From: Rathayibacter sp. VKM Ac-2857
GTDB lineage: Bacteria; Actinomycetota; Actinomycetes; Actinomycetales; Microbacteriaceae
Assembly: GCF_013205025.1 (NCBI RefSeq)
Contig: NZ_JABMLE010000001.1
Span: 992,001 to 1,056,000, forward strand
DNA: 64,000 nt
Direction: 5' to 3'
Shown here: piece after piece, positions 1 to 7,365 of the stretch
Layout: every line of letters starts with the position of its first letter
Position numbering within the stretch: position 1 is the stretch's first letter
Made by a program: the position numbers and the translations under genes
The notes under the pieces: generated by a model
Database searches by the model: none
Seen by the model: the letters and a program-made list of their open reading frames with translations, nothing else
What the model was told of the DNA's origin: nothing

Positions 1-99
1 GAGGCCGTCCTCGAGGCTGCGCGCCGCGTCGCCCGCCTGCTCGGGACCCTCCGGGTACGGCACGAAGGTGAGGAAGTCGAGTCCGAGGCGGCGGGTCAC
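1..99 (-). CDS. 5' end of a truncated gene, possibly a luciferase-like flavin monooxygenase
   Basis: Reading the minus strand from a GTG at 99 gives 33 uninterrupted codons running off the window edge, beginning VTRRLGLDFLTFVPYPEG. The 'RLGxxxFLTFVP' opening resembles the first strand of LLM-class flavin-dependent oxidoreductases, but 33 residues are too few to be sure. Codon use fits a real gene (G or C at nearly all third positions). It would be transcribed away from sucCD. Confidence 0.35.
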   Translation of the reverse strand, partial: MTRRLGLDFLTFVPYPEGPEQAGDAARSLEDGL

Positions 100-130
100 G
101 GCACGACGCTACCGCGCCGGAGACGGCGGA

Positions 131-171
131 ACGGACGGGGCCGACCGCGCGAGGCGGCCGATCCCGTCCGT
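131..171 (-). terminator. hairpin terminator behind sucCD
   Basis: Arms ACGGACGGG (131-139) and CCCGTCCGT (163-171) pair perfectly, and inner GGCCG/CGGCC segments extend the pairing. It lies just after the sucD stop and before the divergent upstream fragment, with no obvious T-tract, as is common in high-GC actinobacteria. Confidence 0.6.
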
Positions 172-188
172 CCAGGACGTGCGGTGCG

Positions 189-1076
189 CTACAGCGCCGC
201 GTAGACCTCGCGGAGCAGGTCGGCCGTCTCGGAGGGCGTCTTGCCCACGCGGACACCGGCGGCCTCGAGTGCCTCCTTCTTCGCCTGCGCGGTGCCCGCG
301 GAGCCGGAGACGATGGCGCCGGCGTGGCCCATGGTCTTGCCCTCGGGAGCCGTGAAGCCCGCGACGTAGCCGACGACCGGCTTCGTGACGTTCGCCTTGA
401 TGAAGTCGGCCGCGCGCTCCTCGGCGTCGCCGCCGATCTCGCCGATCATCACGATCGCCTTGGTCTCGGGGTCGGCCTCGAACGCCGCGAGGGCGTCGAT
501 GTGCGTGGTGCCGATGATCGGGTCGCCGCCGATGCCGATGGCGGTCGAGAAGCCCAGATCGCGCAGCTCGTACATCATCTGGTAGGTCAGCGTGCCCGAC
601 TTCGAGACGAGGCCGATCGGGCCCTTGCCGGTGATCGTCGCGGGGGTGATGCCCACGAGCGACTCGCCCGGCGTGATGATGCCGGGGCAGTTCGGTCCGA
701 TGATCCGGGTCTTGTTGCCCTTCTCCTGCGCGTAGGCCCAGAACTCGGCCGAGTCCTGCACCGGGATGCCCTCGGTGATGACGACGAGGAGGCCGATCTC
801 GGCGTCGATCGCCTCGATGACGGCGTCCTTCGAGAAGGCGGGCGGGACGAACGCGATCGAGACGTCGGCGCCGGTGGCCTCGATGGCCTCCTTGACGGTG
901 CCGAAGACGGGCAGCTCGACGTCGCCGTGGGTGACGGTCGTGCCGGCCTTGCGGGCGTTGACACCGCCGACGACGTTCGTGCCGGCCTTGAGCATCAGCG
1001 CGGTGTGCTTGGTGCCCTCGCCGCCGGTGATGCCCTGGACGATGACCTTGGAGTCCTTGTTGAGGAAGATCGACAT
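189..1076 (-). CDS. sucD: succinyl-CoA ligase [ADP-forming] subunit alpha
   Basis: This is the alpha subunit of succinyl-CoA synthetase, the TCA-cycle enzyme that interconverts succinyl-CoA and succinate with ADP/ATP phosphorylation. The 295-residue protein has the N-terminal CoA-binding Rossmann domain ([17 protein letters not shown], residues about 13-29) and the C-terminal ligase domain. The phosphohistidine sits in [19 protein letters not shown] (about residues 247-265). Length matches the family (about 290). It follows sucC by 34 nt on the same strand, so the two are one operon and form one enzyme. Confidence 0.97.
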   Translation of the reverse strand: MSIFLNKDSKVIVQGITGGEGTKHTALMLKAGTNVVGGVNARKAGTTVTHGDVELPVFGTVKEAIEATGADVSIAFVPPAFSKDAVIEAIDAEIGLLVVITEGIPVQDSAEFWAYAQEKGNKTRIIGPNCPGIITPGESLVGITPATITGKGPIGLVSKSGTLTYQMMYELRDLGFSTAIGIGGDPIIGTTHIDALAAFEADPETKAIVMIGEIGGDAEERAADFIKANVTKPVVGYVAGFTAPEGKTMGHAGAIVSGSAGTAQAKKEALEAAGVRVGKTPSETADLLREVYAAL

Positions 1077-1110
1077 GCTTGTTCTCTGATTCCTTGAGTC
1101 GAGGGGGTCG

Positions 1111-2274
1111 TTACGCGGCGGCGAGTGCGGCGGCCTTGTCGGCGCCCTCGTCCATCGTCGCGGCCAGGGTGATGAGCGGGTTGGCGGCGGCCTCGAGGAT
1201 CGCGCGGCCCTCCTCCACCTTGTTGCCGTCGAGGCGCACGACGAGCGGCTTGGTCGCCGAGTCGCCGAGGATCTCGAGGGCCTGCAGGATGCCGTTCGCG
1301 ACCGCGTCGCAGGCGGTGATGCCGCCGAAGACGTTGACGAAGACGCTCTTGACCTGCTCGTCGCCGAGGATCACGTCGAGGCCGTTCGCCATCACCTGGG
1401 CGGAGGCTCCGCCGCCGATGTCGAGGAAGTTGGCCGGCTTCACGCCGTTGTGCTTCTCGCCGGCGTAGGCGACGACGTCGAGCGTGGACATGACCAGCCC
1501 CGCGCCGTTGCCGATGATGCCGACCTCGCCGTCGAGCTTCACGTAGTTGAGGTCGTTCTCCTTGGCCTTGGCCTCGAGCGGGTCGGCCGCGTCCTTGTCC
1601 TCGAGCGCGGCGTGCTCGGGGTGGCGGAAGCCGGCGTTCTCGTCGAGCGAGACCTTGCCGTCGAGCGCGACGATGTCGCCCTCCTCGGTGAGCACGAGCG
1701 GGTTGACCTCGACGAGCGTCGCGTCCTCGCCGGTGTAGACGTCGTAGAGCTTCACGAGCACGGGGGCGACCTTGGCGATCAGCTCCTCCGGGAACTTCGC
1801 CGCGCGGGCGATCTCCTCGGCCTTGGCCCGGTCGATGCCCTGGCCGGGGACGACCTCGACGCGCGCGAGCGCCTCGGGGCGCTCGACGGCGAGCTGCTCG
1901 ATCTCCATGCCGCCCTCGTAGGAGGTGAGCGAGAGGTAGGAGCGGTTGGCCCGGTCGAGCAGCACCGAGAAGTAGAACTCGCGGTCGATGCGGGCACCGC
2001 CGGCGACCATGACGCGCTTGACGACGTGGCCCTTGATGTCCAGGCCGAGGATCGACTTCGCCGCCTCGAACGCGTCGTCCGCGGTCTTCGCGACCTTCAC
2101 GCCGCCCGCCTTGCCGCGGCCGCCGATCTTGACCTGCGCCTTAACGACGGTGACGCCGCCCAGCTTCTCCGCCGCGGCGCGCACCTCCTCCGGCGTGTCG
2201 GCGACGATGCCGGGGAGCACGGGCACGCCGTACTTCTCGAACAGATCACGGGCCTGGTATTCGAAGAGATCCAC
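1111..2274 (-). CDS. sucC: succinyl-CoA ligase [ADP-forming] subunit beta
   Basis: This is the beta subunit of succinyl-CoA synthetase, with an N-terminal ATP-grasp domain and a C-terminal CoA-ligase domain. I start it at the GTG at 2274 ([22 protein letters not shown]), which gives 387 residues against about 388 in E. coli; the open frame continues upstream to 2418 but that extension is low-complexity. Visible motifs are [16 protein letters not shown] (ATP-grasp), [12 protein letters not shown] and [12 protein letters not shown] (phosphate-binding, near the C terminus). It is the first gene of the sucCD operon. Confidence 0.96.
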   Translation of the reverse strand: MDLFEYQARDLFEKYGVPVLPGIVADTPEEVRAAAEKLGGVTVVKAQVKIGGRGKAGGVKVAKTADDAFEAAKSILGLDIKGHVVKRVMVAGGARIDREFYFSVLLDRANRSYLSLTSYEGGMEIEQLAVERPEALARVEVVPGQGIDRAKAEEIARAAKFPEELIAKVAPVLVKLYDVYTGEDATLVEVNPLVLTEEGDIVALDGKVSLDENAGFRHPEHAALEDKDAADPLEAKAKENDLNYVKLDGEVGIIGNGAGLVMSTLDVVAYAGEKHNGVKPANFLDIGGGASAQVMANGLDVILGDEQVKSVFVNVFGGITACDAVANGILQALEILGDSATKPLVVRLDGNKVEEGRAILEAAANPLITLAATMDEGADKAAALAAA

Positions 2275-2436
2275 GCTGCATTCCCATTCCGCGCCGAGCG
2301 CGCTTGCGTTCCGAGTCCGAGGTCGGCCCACGGCGCCGTCGCGATCCGTGCTGTCCGGATCCGCGCTGCTCGTCCGCTGCGCGCTGTCCGGAGTCTCGGC
2401 ACGGTTCTGTGTCGGCACTCTTCCTGGGCCGCGCCA

Positions 2437-2442
2437 ACTCTA
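2437..2442 (-). promoter_or_regulatory. candidate -10 element for sucCD
   Basis: TAGAGT on the minus strand lies about 160 nt upstream of the sucC GTG. No convincing -35 is visible. Two direct copies of CGGAGTGTGGAG (2488-2499 and 2514-2525) lie close by and could belong to either divergent gene. The rest of 2275-2553 shows nothing else recognisable. Confidence 0.3.
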
Positions 2443-2541
2443 CTCCGGACCCCGCGAGGCGTTCCTGTGCCGCCGGGCGCGCAGCGGCGGAGTGTGGAGA
2501 GCCGCCCGGATCGCGGAGTGTGGAGGAACGCCCGCGCCGCG

Positions 2542-2547
2542 TACCGT
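2542..2547 (+). promoter_or_regulatory. -10 element of a leaderless MpaB-family gene
   Basis: TACCGT ends 6 nt before the ATG at 2554, which would place the transcription start on or next to the start codon. Confidence 0.5.
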
Positions 2548-2553
2548 GGAGGG

Positions 2554-3345
2554 ATGCCCCTGCGCGCGCCCGTCCACCGCGACGTCTTCCGCGAGGGCGT
2601 CTTCCTCGTCGCGGGAGCGAGGGCCATCCTCCTGCAGATCGCGCACCCCGCGGTCGGCGCCGGCGTCGCCGAGCACTCCGATTTCGTGCACCGCGCCCTC
2701 GGCCGGCTCTTCGGCACCCTCTCCTACCTCTACGCGCTGCAGTTCGGCTCCGAGGACGACGTCCGCACCGTCCAGCGCCGGGTCAATCGCGCGCACGCTC
2801 CGGTCCGCGGTCCCGGCTACACCGCGTTCGATCCGGAGCTGCAGCGCTGGGTCGCCGCCACCATCACCCAGTCGATGCTGCAGCTCCACGAGGGCGCCTG
2901 GGGCCCGCTCGGCCGCGCGGAGGCGGACGAGATCGTGCACCGCTCCCGTGTGGTCGGCACCGCGCTGCAGATGCCCGAGGAGCTCTGGCCCGACTCCCGC
3001 GCGGCGTTCGACGCCTACTGGGAGCGGGAGCTCGCGCGGCTCGAGGTCACGCCCGCCGCGCGCCGGGTCGCCCACGACCTGCTCGACGGCGGCATCGCGG
3101 CCTGGTGGCTGCGCCCGGTCGGCCCCTACCTCCGGCTGATGACGGCGGGACTGCTGCCGCCGGAGCTCCGCGCGCCGTTCGGCTTCCGCTGGAGCGCCCG
3201 GCAGCAGAGGCGGTTCGACCGGGCGCTCGCCTGCACCTTCGCCGTCTACCGCGTCCTGCCGACCGCGGTGCGCACGGCGCCGAGCCGGTTCTTCCTGGCC
3301 CGGGTGCGCGCGGAGTCCGACCGGCGGCTCAGAAGCCGGGCGTGA
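2554..3345 (+). CDS. oxygenase MpaB family (DUF2236) protein
   Basis: The 263-residue protein belongs to the DUF2236/MpaB family, which includes latex-clearing oxygenase and mycophenolic-acid MpaB and probably binds heme. Typical features are the opening VHRDVFREGVFLVAGARAIL, the QIAHPAVGAGVAEHSDF segment with the conserved His, and the central TITQSMLQLHEGAW stretch. The start at 2554 was chosen because the family begins close to this point and a TACCGT box sits 6 nt upstream; the open frame further upstream is antisense to sucC. The 3' end overlaps the convergent next gene by 17 nt. The substrate is unknown. Confidence 0.85.
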   Translation: MPLRAPVHRDVFREGVFLVAGARAILLQIAHPAVGAGVAEHSDFVHRALGRLFGTLSYLYALQFGSEDDVRTVQRRVNRAHAPVRGPGYTAFDPELQRWVAATITQSMLQLHEGAWGPLGRAEADEIVHRSRVVGTALQMPEELWPDSRAAFDAYWERELARLEVTPAARRVAHDLLDGGIAAWWLRPVGPYLRLMTAGLLPPELRAPFGFRWSARQQRRFDRALACTFAVYRVLPTAVRTAPSRFFLARVRAESDRRLRSRA

Positions 3346-3625
3346 TCGTCCAGCCGGCGTAGGCGGCCAGCTCGAGACCGAGCGCCTGCGCCGCGGCGCG
3401 CGCCTCGTCCTGCCCGCGCTCGTCGCGGACGTCGACGCTGATCGGCACGCTGTCGCCGAAGCCCGCGACCGAGACCCGCGCGCTGGTCGGCCCGCTGTAG
3501 AGCGGGACGTGCGCGTCCGCCGTGCGCGCGCCGACCACCCGCGAGCCGGTCGCCTCGGCGATGACCGCCAGCGCGAACGGCGCCGTCGCGATCGTCTCGG
3601 TGTAGAGCGTCGCCTCGCCGCGCAT
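3329..3625 (-). CDS. hypothetical protein, 98 aa
   Basis: This short gene starts at an ATG at 3625 behind a good GGAGGAGG ribosome-binding site. The product (MRGEATLYTETIATAPFALA...) is a soluble alpha/beta protein with no membrane segment or cysteine. I do not recognise the family. The C-terminal half (SVPISVDVRDERGQDEARAA) suggests a strand followed by a helix. It converges on and overlaps the MpaB-family gene by 17 nt. Codon bias supports it being real. Confidence 0.6.
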   Translation of the reverse strand: MRGEATLYTETIATAPFALAVIAEATGSRVVGARTADAHVPLYSGPTSARVSVAGFGDSVPISVDVRDERGQDEARAAAQALGLELAAYAGWTITPGF

Positions 3626-3739
3626 GAGCGCCTCCTCCGTCGTCGCCTCGACTGTACGGGCGGCCGTTCCGCACCGCAGGCCCTTGCCCCCCGCCGCCGT
3701 CCGCCCCCGGCCGCACGCTGAGCATCCGGTGCGCAGTGC

Positions 3740-3768
3740 TTGAACGGCGCCTCCGCCGGATCTACCGT
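3740..3768 (+). promoter_or_regulatory. sigma-70-type promoter of the acyl-CoA ligase
   Basis: TTGAAC (3740-3745), a 17-nt spacer and TACCGT (3763-3768) form one of the best -35/-10 pairs in the window. The expected start near 3775 leaves a leader of about 43 nt. Confidence 0.6.
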
Positions 3769-3817
3769 GAAGCACCCGGCGAACGCGCCGTGGCGGTCAA
3801 CGACGACTGGAGCCCCG

Positions 3818-5410
3818 ATGAGCATCACCGAACCGCGCACGACCGAGGCACCCGCCGCACCCCCGCCCCCGGCCGGGTTCGGCAGCGTCTCGGTCGCGGC
3901 GATCCTGGCGGAGGCGGCCCGCCGCACGCCGACGACGATCGCGGTCCGGGTCGGCCCGCAGGCGATCGACTACGGCACCCTCTGGGAGCAGACCCGGGCC
4001 TACGCCGGCGCTCTCCGCGCGCAGGGGATCGGGCCCGGCGACCGGGTCGCGCTGCTGATCCCGAACGTCCCCGACTTCCCGCGCGGCTACTTCGCCGTCC
4101 TCGCCCTCGGGGCCGTCGTGGTGCCGGTCCACGCGCTGCTCAAGCACGACGAGATCGCCTACGTGCTGCGCGACTCCGGAGCGACCGCGCTGATCTGCGC
4201 CGCCCCGCTGCTGGCCGAGGGCGCGGCAGGAGCCGCCCTGGCCGACGTCCCCGTGCTGAGCGTGCTGGTGCCCGACGGCACCGAGAGCCCCTTCCCCCGC
4301 CTCGAGGACCTGGCCGCCGAGGCGATCCCGATCGACACCTACGTGCCGCGCTCGCCGTTCGACACCGCGACGATCCTCTACACCAGCGGCACCACCGGCC
4401 GGCCCAAGGGCGCCGAGGGCACGCACTTCGCGATCGTCTCGCAGTCCGACGTGCTGCTGATGAACACCTTCGACCTGCACCAGGGCGACGTCGTGCTCGG
4501 CGCGCTGCCGCTCTTCCACACCTTCGGCCAGGTCTGCGCGATGAACACGGCGTTCCGCACCGCGGCGACCGTGGTGCTCGTGCCGAAGTTCGACGGCGAC
4601 GCGGCGCTCGAGGCGATGATCGCGCACGAGTGCACCGTGTTCGAGGGCGTCCCGACGATGTACGTCGCGCTGCTCGACGCCGCCACCCGCCGCGAGGACC
4701 GCCCGCCGCTGCGCTACGCCGTCTCCGGCGGAGCGGCCCTGCCCGTCGCCGTGATCGAGCGCTTCCGCGAGGTGTTCGGCGTCGAGATCTACGAGGGCTA
4801 CGGCCTGACCGAGACCTCGCCCGTCGCCACCTTCAACCACGTCGGCGTCCCGCCGCGGGCCGGCACCGTCGGCACGCCGATCTGGGGCGTGGACGTCGAG
4901 GTCGCCCGCGCCGAGGTCGTCGACCGGATCGAGCTGCTCCCCCGGGGCGAGCTGGGCGAGATCGTGGTCCGCGGCCACAACCTGATGAAGGGCTACCTCG
5001 GCAACCCCGAGGCCTCCGCCGCGGCGGTCGTCGACGGCTGGTTCCGCACCGGCGACCTCGGCACGAAGGACGACGAGGACTACATCCGCATCCTCGACCG
5101 CACCAAGGACATGATCATCCGCAACGGCTACAACGTGTACCCGCGCGAGGTCGAGGAGGTCCTGATCGGGCACTCCGCCGTGGCCAACGCCGCCGTCTTC
5201 GGTGTCCCCGACGAGAAGCACGGCCAGGAGATCATGGCCGCCGTCGTGCTGCTGCCCTCGGCGACCGCGACCGCGGAGGAGCTGATCGCCTACGCGAACG
5301 AGCACCTCGCCGCCTTCAAGTTCCCCCGCCGCATCGAGCTCGTCGACGCTCTCCCCCTCGGCCCGAGCGGCAAGATCCTGAAGCGCGAGCTCGTCGCCCA
5401 GTACTCCTGA
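3818..5410 (+). CDS. long-chain fatty acid--CoA ligase (AMP-forming)
   Basis: This member of the ANL superfamily activates a carboxylic acid, probably a fatty acid, to its acyl-CoA through an acyl-adenylate. All core motifs are visible: P-loop YTSGTTGRPKGAEGTH (about residue 187), A5 GYGLTETSPV, A7 GWFRTGDLG, A8 DRTKDMIIRNGYNVYPREVE and the A10 lysine in PSGKILKRELV at the C terminus. I start at the ATG at 3818 behind GGAG; an in-frame TTG at 3740 lies inside the promoter. The length of 530 aa is normal. It is monocistronic, with its own promoter and a long hairpin 25 nt behind the stop. The chain length preferred is not readable from sequence. Confidence 0.9.
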   Translation: MSITEPRTTEAPAAPPPPAGFGSVSVAAILAEAARRTPTTIAVRVGPQAIDYGTLWEQTRAYAGALRAQGIGPGDRVALLIPNVPDFPRGYFAVLALGAVVVPVHALLKHDEIAYVLRDSGATALICAAPLLAEGAAGAALADVPVLSVLVPDGTESPFPRLEDLAAEAIPIDTYVPRSPFDTATILYTSGTTGRPKGAEGTHFAIVSQSDVLLMNTFDLHQGDVVLGALPLFHTFGQVCAMNTAFRTAATVVLVPKFDGDAALEAMIAHECTVFEGVPTMYVALLDAATRREDRPPLRYAVSGGAALPVAVIERFREVFGVEIYEGYGLTETSPVATFNHVGVPPRAGTVGTPIWGVDVEVARAEVVDRIELLPRGELGEIVVRGHNLMKGYLGNPEASAAAVVDGWFRTGDLGTKDDEDYIRILDRTKDMIIRNGYNVYPREVEEVLIGHSAVANAAVFGVPDEKHGQEIMAAVVLLPSATATAEELIAYANEHLAAFKFPRRIELVDALPLGPSGKILKRELVAQYS

Positions 5411-5435
5411 CCCCTGCCCGAGTCCCACCTCTCTC

Positions 5436-5496
5436 CGCGAGATGCCACTTGTGCACGCCTTTCACGGCGTGTCGCGTACACAAGTGGCATCTCGCG
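5436..5496. repeat. 61-bp hairpin repeat, copy 1
   Basis: Two 23-nt arms (5436-5458 and 5474-5496) pair with a single mismatch around a 15-nt loop (5459-5473). It probably terminates the acyl-CoA ligase transcript. The same element, in the opposite orientation, lies at 6676-6736 on the other side of the next gene. Confidence 0.9.
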
Positions 5497-5597
5497 GGGG
5501 CGGGCATCCTTCGGATGCCGCCTTATTCGGGGGACACGGAGGAAGGGTCACGTGGGGCATGCTGAGGCGTCCCGCCGCGCCACCAGGAAGAACCGCC

Positions 5598-6662
5598 ATG
5601 AGCCCCCGCCACCCGCACCTCCCGCCCGACCTGCCGGGTCGCGCCCGCCGCAACGCCCTGTCCGCCGATCGGCGGTCCCCCGTCCGCCGGCGGACGGCCG
5701 CTCTGCCCGCCCTCCTCCGGTCCGCGGGTCGCCCGCAGGACAGCGTTCCCGCCGGCCCCGTCTCCGCGGACCACAGCGCCTCCGGGCGCCGCCCGTTGCG
5801 GGCGGGATCGCTGCGGCTCACCCGCCTCCGCCTCACGCCACTGCAGTGGGTGGTCGGTGGCATCACCGCCTTCCTCGCCCTCGTCGCCTGGCTGACGGGC
5901 GGGCCCTGGTCGGCGCTGATCATGGTCGCTCTCGTCGTGCTGATCACGGCCGCCTACGGCGTGCTCCTACGCAGGCCGACCTGGCTCGGACTGGCGCGCC
6001 GCCGCCGCGCCTCGGCGATGACGGGGGCCGCCGCGATGCTCGTGCTCGTTCTGAGCACGTCGGCGTTCGGAGCCACGTCCGCGCCGGCACCGGCCGACGA
6101 GCAGGCCGTCGCGTCCGGAACCGGGAGCCCGGCGTCCTTCGCCGCCGCTCCGACCCGCCCCGCCGCCCCGACTCCCACTCGGACGGCGACCCCGACTCCC
6201 ACCCCGACCCCGACCCCGACCGTCGTGACCACGACCGAGACGATCACCGAGACGGTCCCGATCGCCCGCTCCTCGCGCACCGAGGACGACCCGAGCGCCG
6301 CCCAGGGCACGAGCACCGTCGTCGCCGGCGTCGACGGCGTGCTCACCCGCACCTTCGAGATCGTGAAGCACGACGGCGCCGAGGTCTCCCGCGCACAGCT
6401 GTCCGAGGCGGTCACCACGCCCGCCGTCGACGACGTGACCCGCGTCGGCACGCTGGTCCCGGCTCCGGCCCCCGCTCCCGAGCCGGCCGACGCCGGCTGC
6501 CACCCCAGCTACGCCGGCGAGTGCGTCCCCATCGCCTCCGACGGCGACTGCGCCGCGGGCTCCGGCAACGGCCCGGTCTACATCCAGGGCCCGGTCACGG
6601 TCGTCGGCCCCGACGAGTACGACCTCGACCGCGACGGCGACGGCATCGCCTGCGACGCGTAA
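5598..6662 (+). CDS. membrane-anchored G5/excalibur-type surface protein
   Basis: The 354-residue protein begins with a basic, proline-rich cytoplasmic segment. Two membrane regions follow (LQWVVGGITAFLALVAWL and the following SALIMVALVVLITAAYGVLL, then AAAMLVLVLSTSAFGA), then a Thr/Pro-rich linker with repeated TPTP. Next comes a G5-like domain (TETITETVPIARSSRTEDD to VTRVGTLVP) and a C-terminal cysteine-containing excalibur-like motif ending DLDRDGDGIACDA, which should bind calcium. Such proteins are usually cell-wall associated in Gram-positive bacteria. The start at 5598 has AGGAAG upstream. It is flanked by two inverted copies of the same 61-bp hairpin. Confidence 0.75.
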   Translation: MSPRHPHLPPDLPGRARRNALSADRRSPVRRRTAALPALLRSAGRPQDSVPAGPVSADHSASGRRPLRAGSLRLTRLRLTPLQWVVGGITAFLALVAWLTGGPWSALIMVALVVLITAAYGVLLRRPTWLGLARRRRASAMTGAAAMLVLVLSTSAFGATSAPAPADEQAVASGTGSPASFAAAPTRPAAPTPTRTATPTPTPTPTPTVVTTTETITETVPIARSSRTEDDPSAAQGTSTVVAGVDGVLTRTFEIVKHDGAEVSRAQLSEAVTTPAVDDVTRVGTLVPAPAPAPEPADAGCHPSYAGECVPIASDGDCAAGSGNGPVYIQGPVTVVGPDEYDLDRDGDGIACDA

Positions 6663-6675
6663 CCCCCTCCCCCGC

Positions 6676-6736
6676 CGCGAGATGCCACTTGTGCACGCGA
6701 CACGCCGTGAAAGGCGTGCACAAGTGGGATCTCGCG
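6676..6736. repeat. 61-bp hairpin repeat, copy 2 (inverted)
   Basis: Arms 6676-6698 and 6714-6736 (23 nt each) surround a 15-nt loop that is the exact reverse complement of the loop at 5459-5473, so this is copy 1 flipped. It lies between two convergent genes and probably works as a bidirectional terminator. Confidence 0.9.
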
Positions 6737-6743
6737 GCAGGGG

Positions 6744-7337
6744 TCAGCTCAGGAGGGTCCAGACGAGCGAGGCGAGCACGGCGCCGACCCCGGCGCCCGC
6801 GATCACCTGGGCCGGAGTGTGCGCGCCGAGGCGCACGCGCGACCAGCCGGTCCAGAGCGCGATCGGCACGGTGACGAGCAGCGACCACGGGCCGTAGGCG
6901 ATCAGCACCACCACCGCACAGGTCGCGACGACCGCGGCGTGCCCCGACAGCTTCCAGCCGAGGTTGACGATCCCGATCACTGCGAGCACCGCCACCGTGA
7001 CGACGCCGAAGGTCGTCACCGCGGCGGGCGCGCCGAGCGCCGCCAGCAGCACGAGCCCGATCACGATCGAGACCAGCGCGAGCCCGATCGGCAGGGCCCG
7101 CTCGCGGCGGTCCGGCACGTGGTGATCCCCGCGGATCCGCCCCGCGCGCATCAGCAGCCGCACGACGAGGTACGGCAGCACGCCCACGAACAGCGCGGCG
7201 AGCGCTCCCCACGCCACCCCGAGCAGCGGCGGATCCGCCACCCGCGCGCCCACGATCAGCGGCACGACCATCGCGAGCACCGGCGGCGCGAACGCCTCCG
7301 TCGCCACCCGCGCCGCGAGCGGCCCGCGCCCGTTCAC
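6744..7337 (-). CDS. PAP2-like integral membrane protein
   Basis: The 197-residue hydrophobic protein has about six membrane helices and a C-terminal KLSGHAAVVATC ... WSRVRLGAHTPAQVIAGAGVG arrangement. This matches the SGH and SRxxxxxHxxxQ-like parts of the PAP2 phosphatase fold. The usual first catalytic motif (KxxxxxxRP) is not evident, so the enzyme may be atypical or act on lipid phosphates by a reduced site. The start is uncertain: GTG at 7337 is used, and a TTG at 7361 is the alternative. It follows pcrA closely on the same strand, so it may be cotranscribed. Confidence 0.65.
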   Translation of the reverse strand: MNGRGPLAARVATEAFAPPVLAMVVPLIVGARVADPPLLGVAWGALAALFVGVLPYLVVRLLMRAGRIRGDHHVPDRRERALPIGLALVSIVIGLVLLAALGAPAAVTTFGVVTVAVLAVIGIVNLGWKLSGHAAVVATCAVVVLIAYGPWSLLVTVPIALWTGWSRVRLGAHTPAQVIAGAGVGAVLASLVWTLLS

Positions 7338-7365
7338 GGCGCCGGCCGCCGCGCTCCTCAACAGC

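Noticed and set aside
2275-2418. N-terminal extension of SucC
   Set aside because: The in-frame extension is low-complexity; the GTG at 2274 gives the family N terminus and normal length.
5436-6736. Composite transposon around the G5 gene
   Set aside because: Terminal repeats are only 61 bp, are hairpins themselves and there is no transposase or target duplication.
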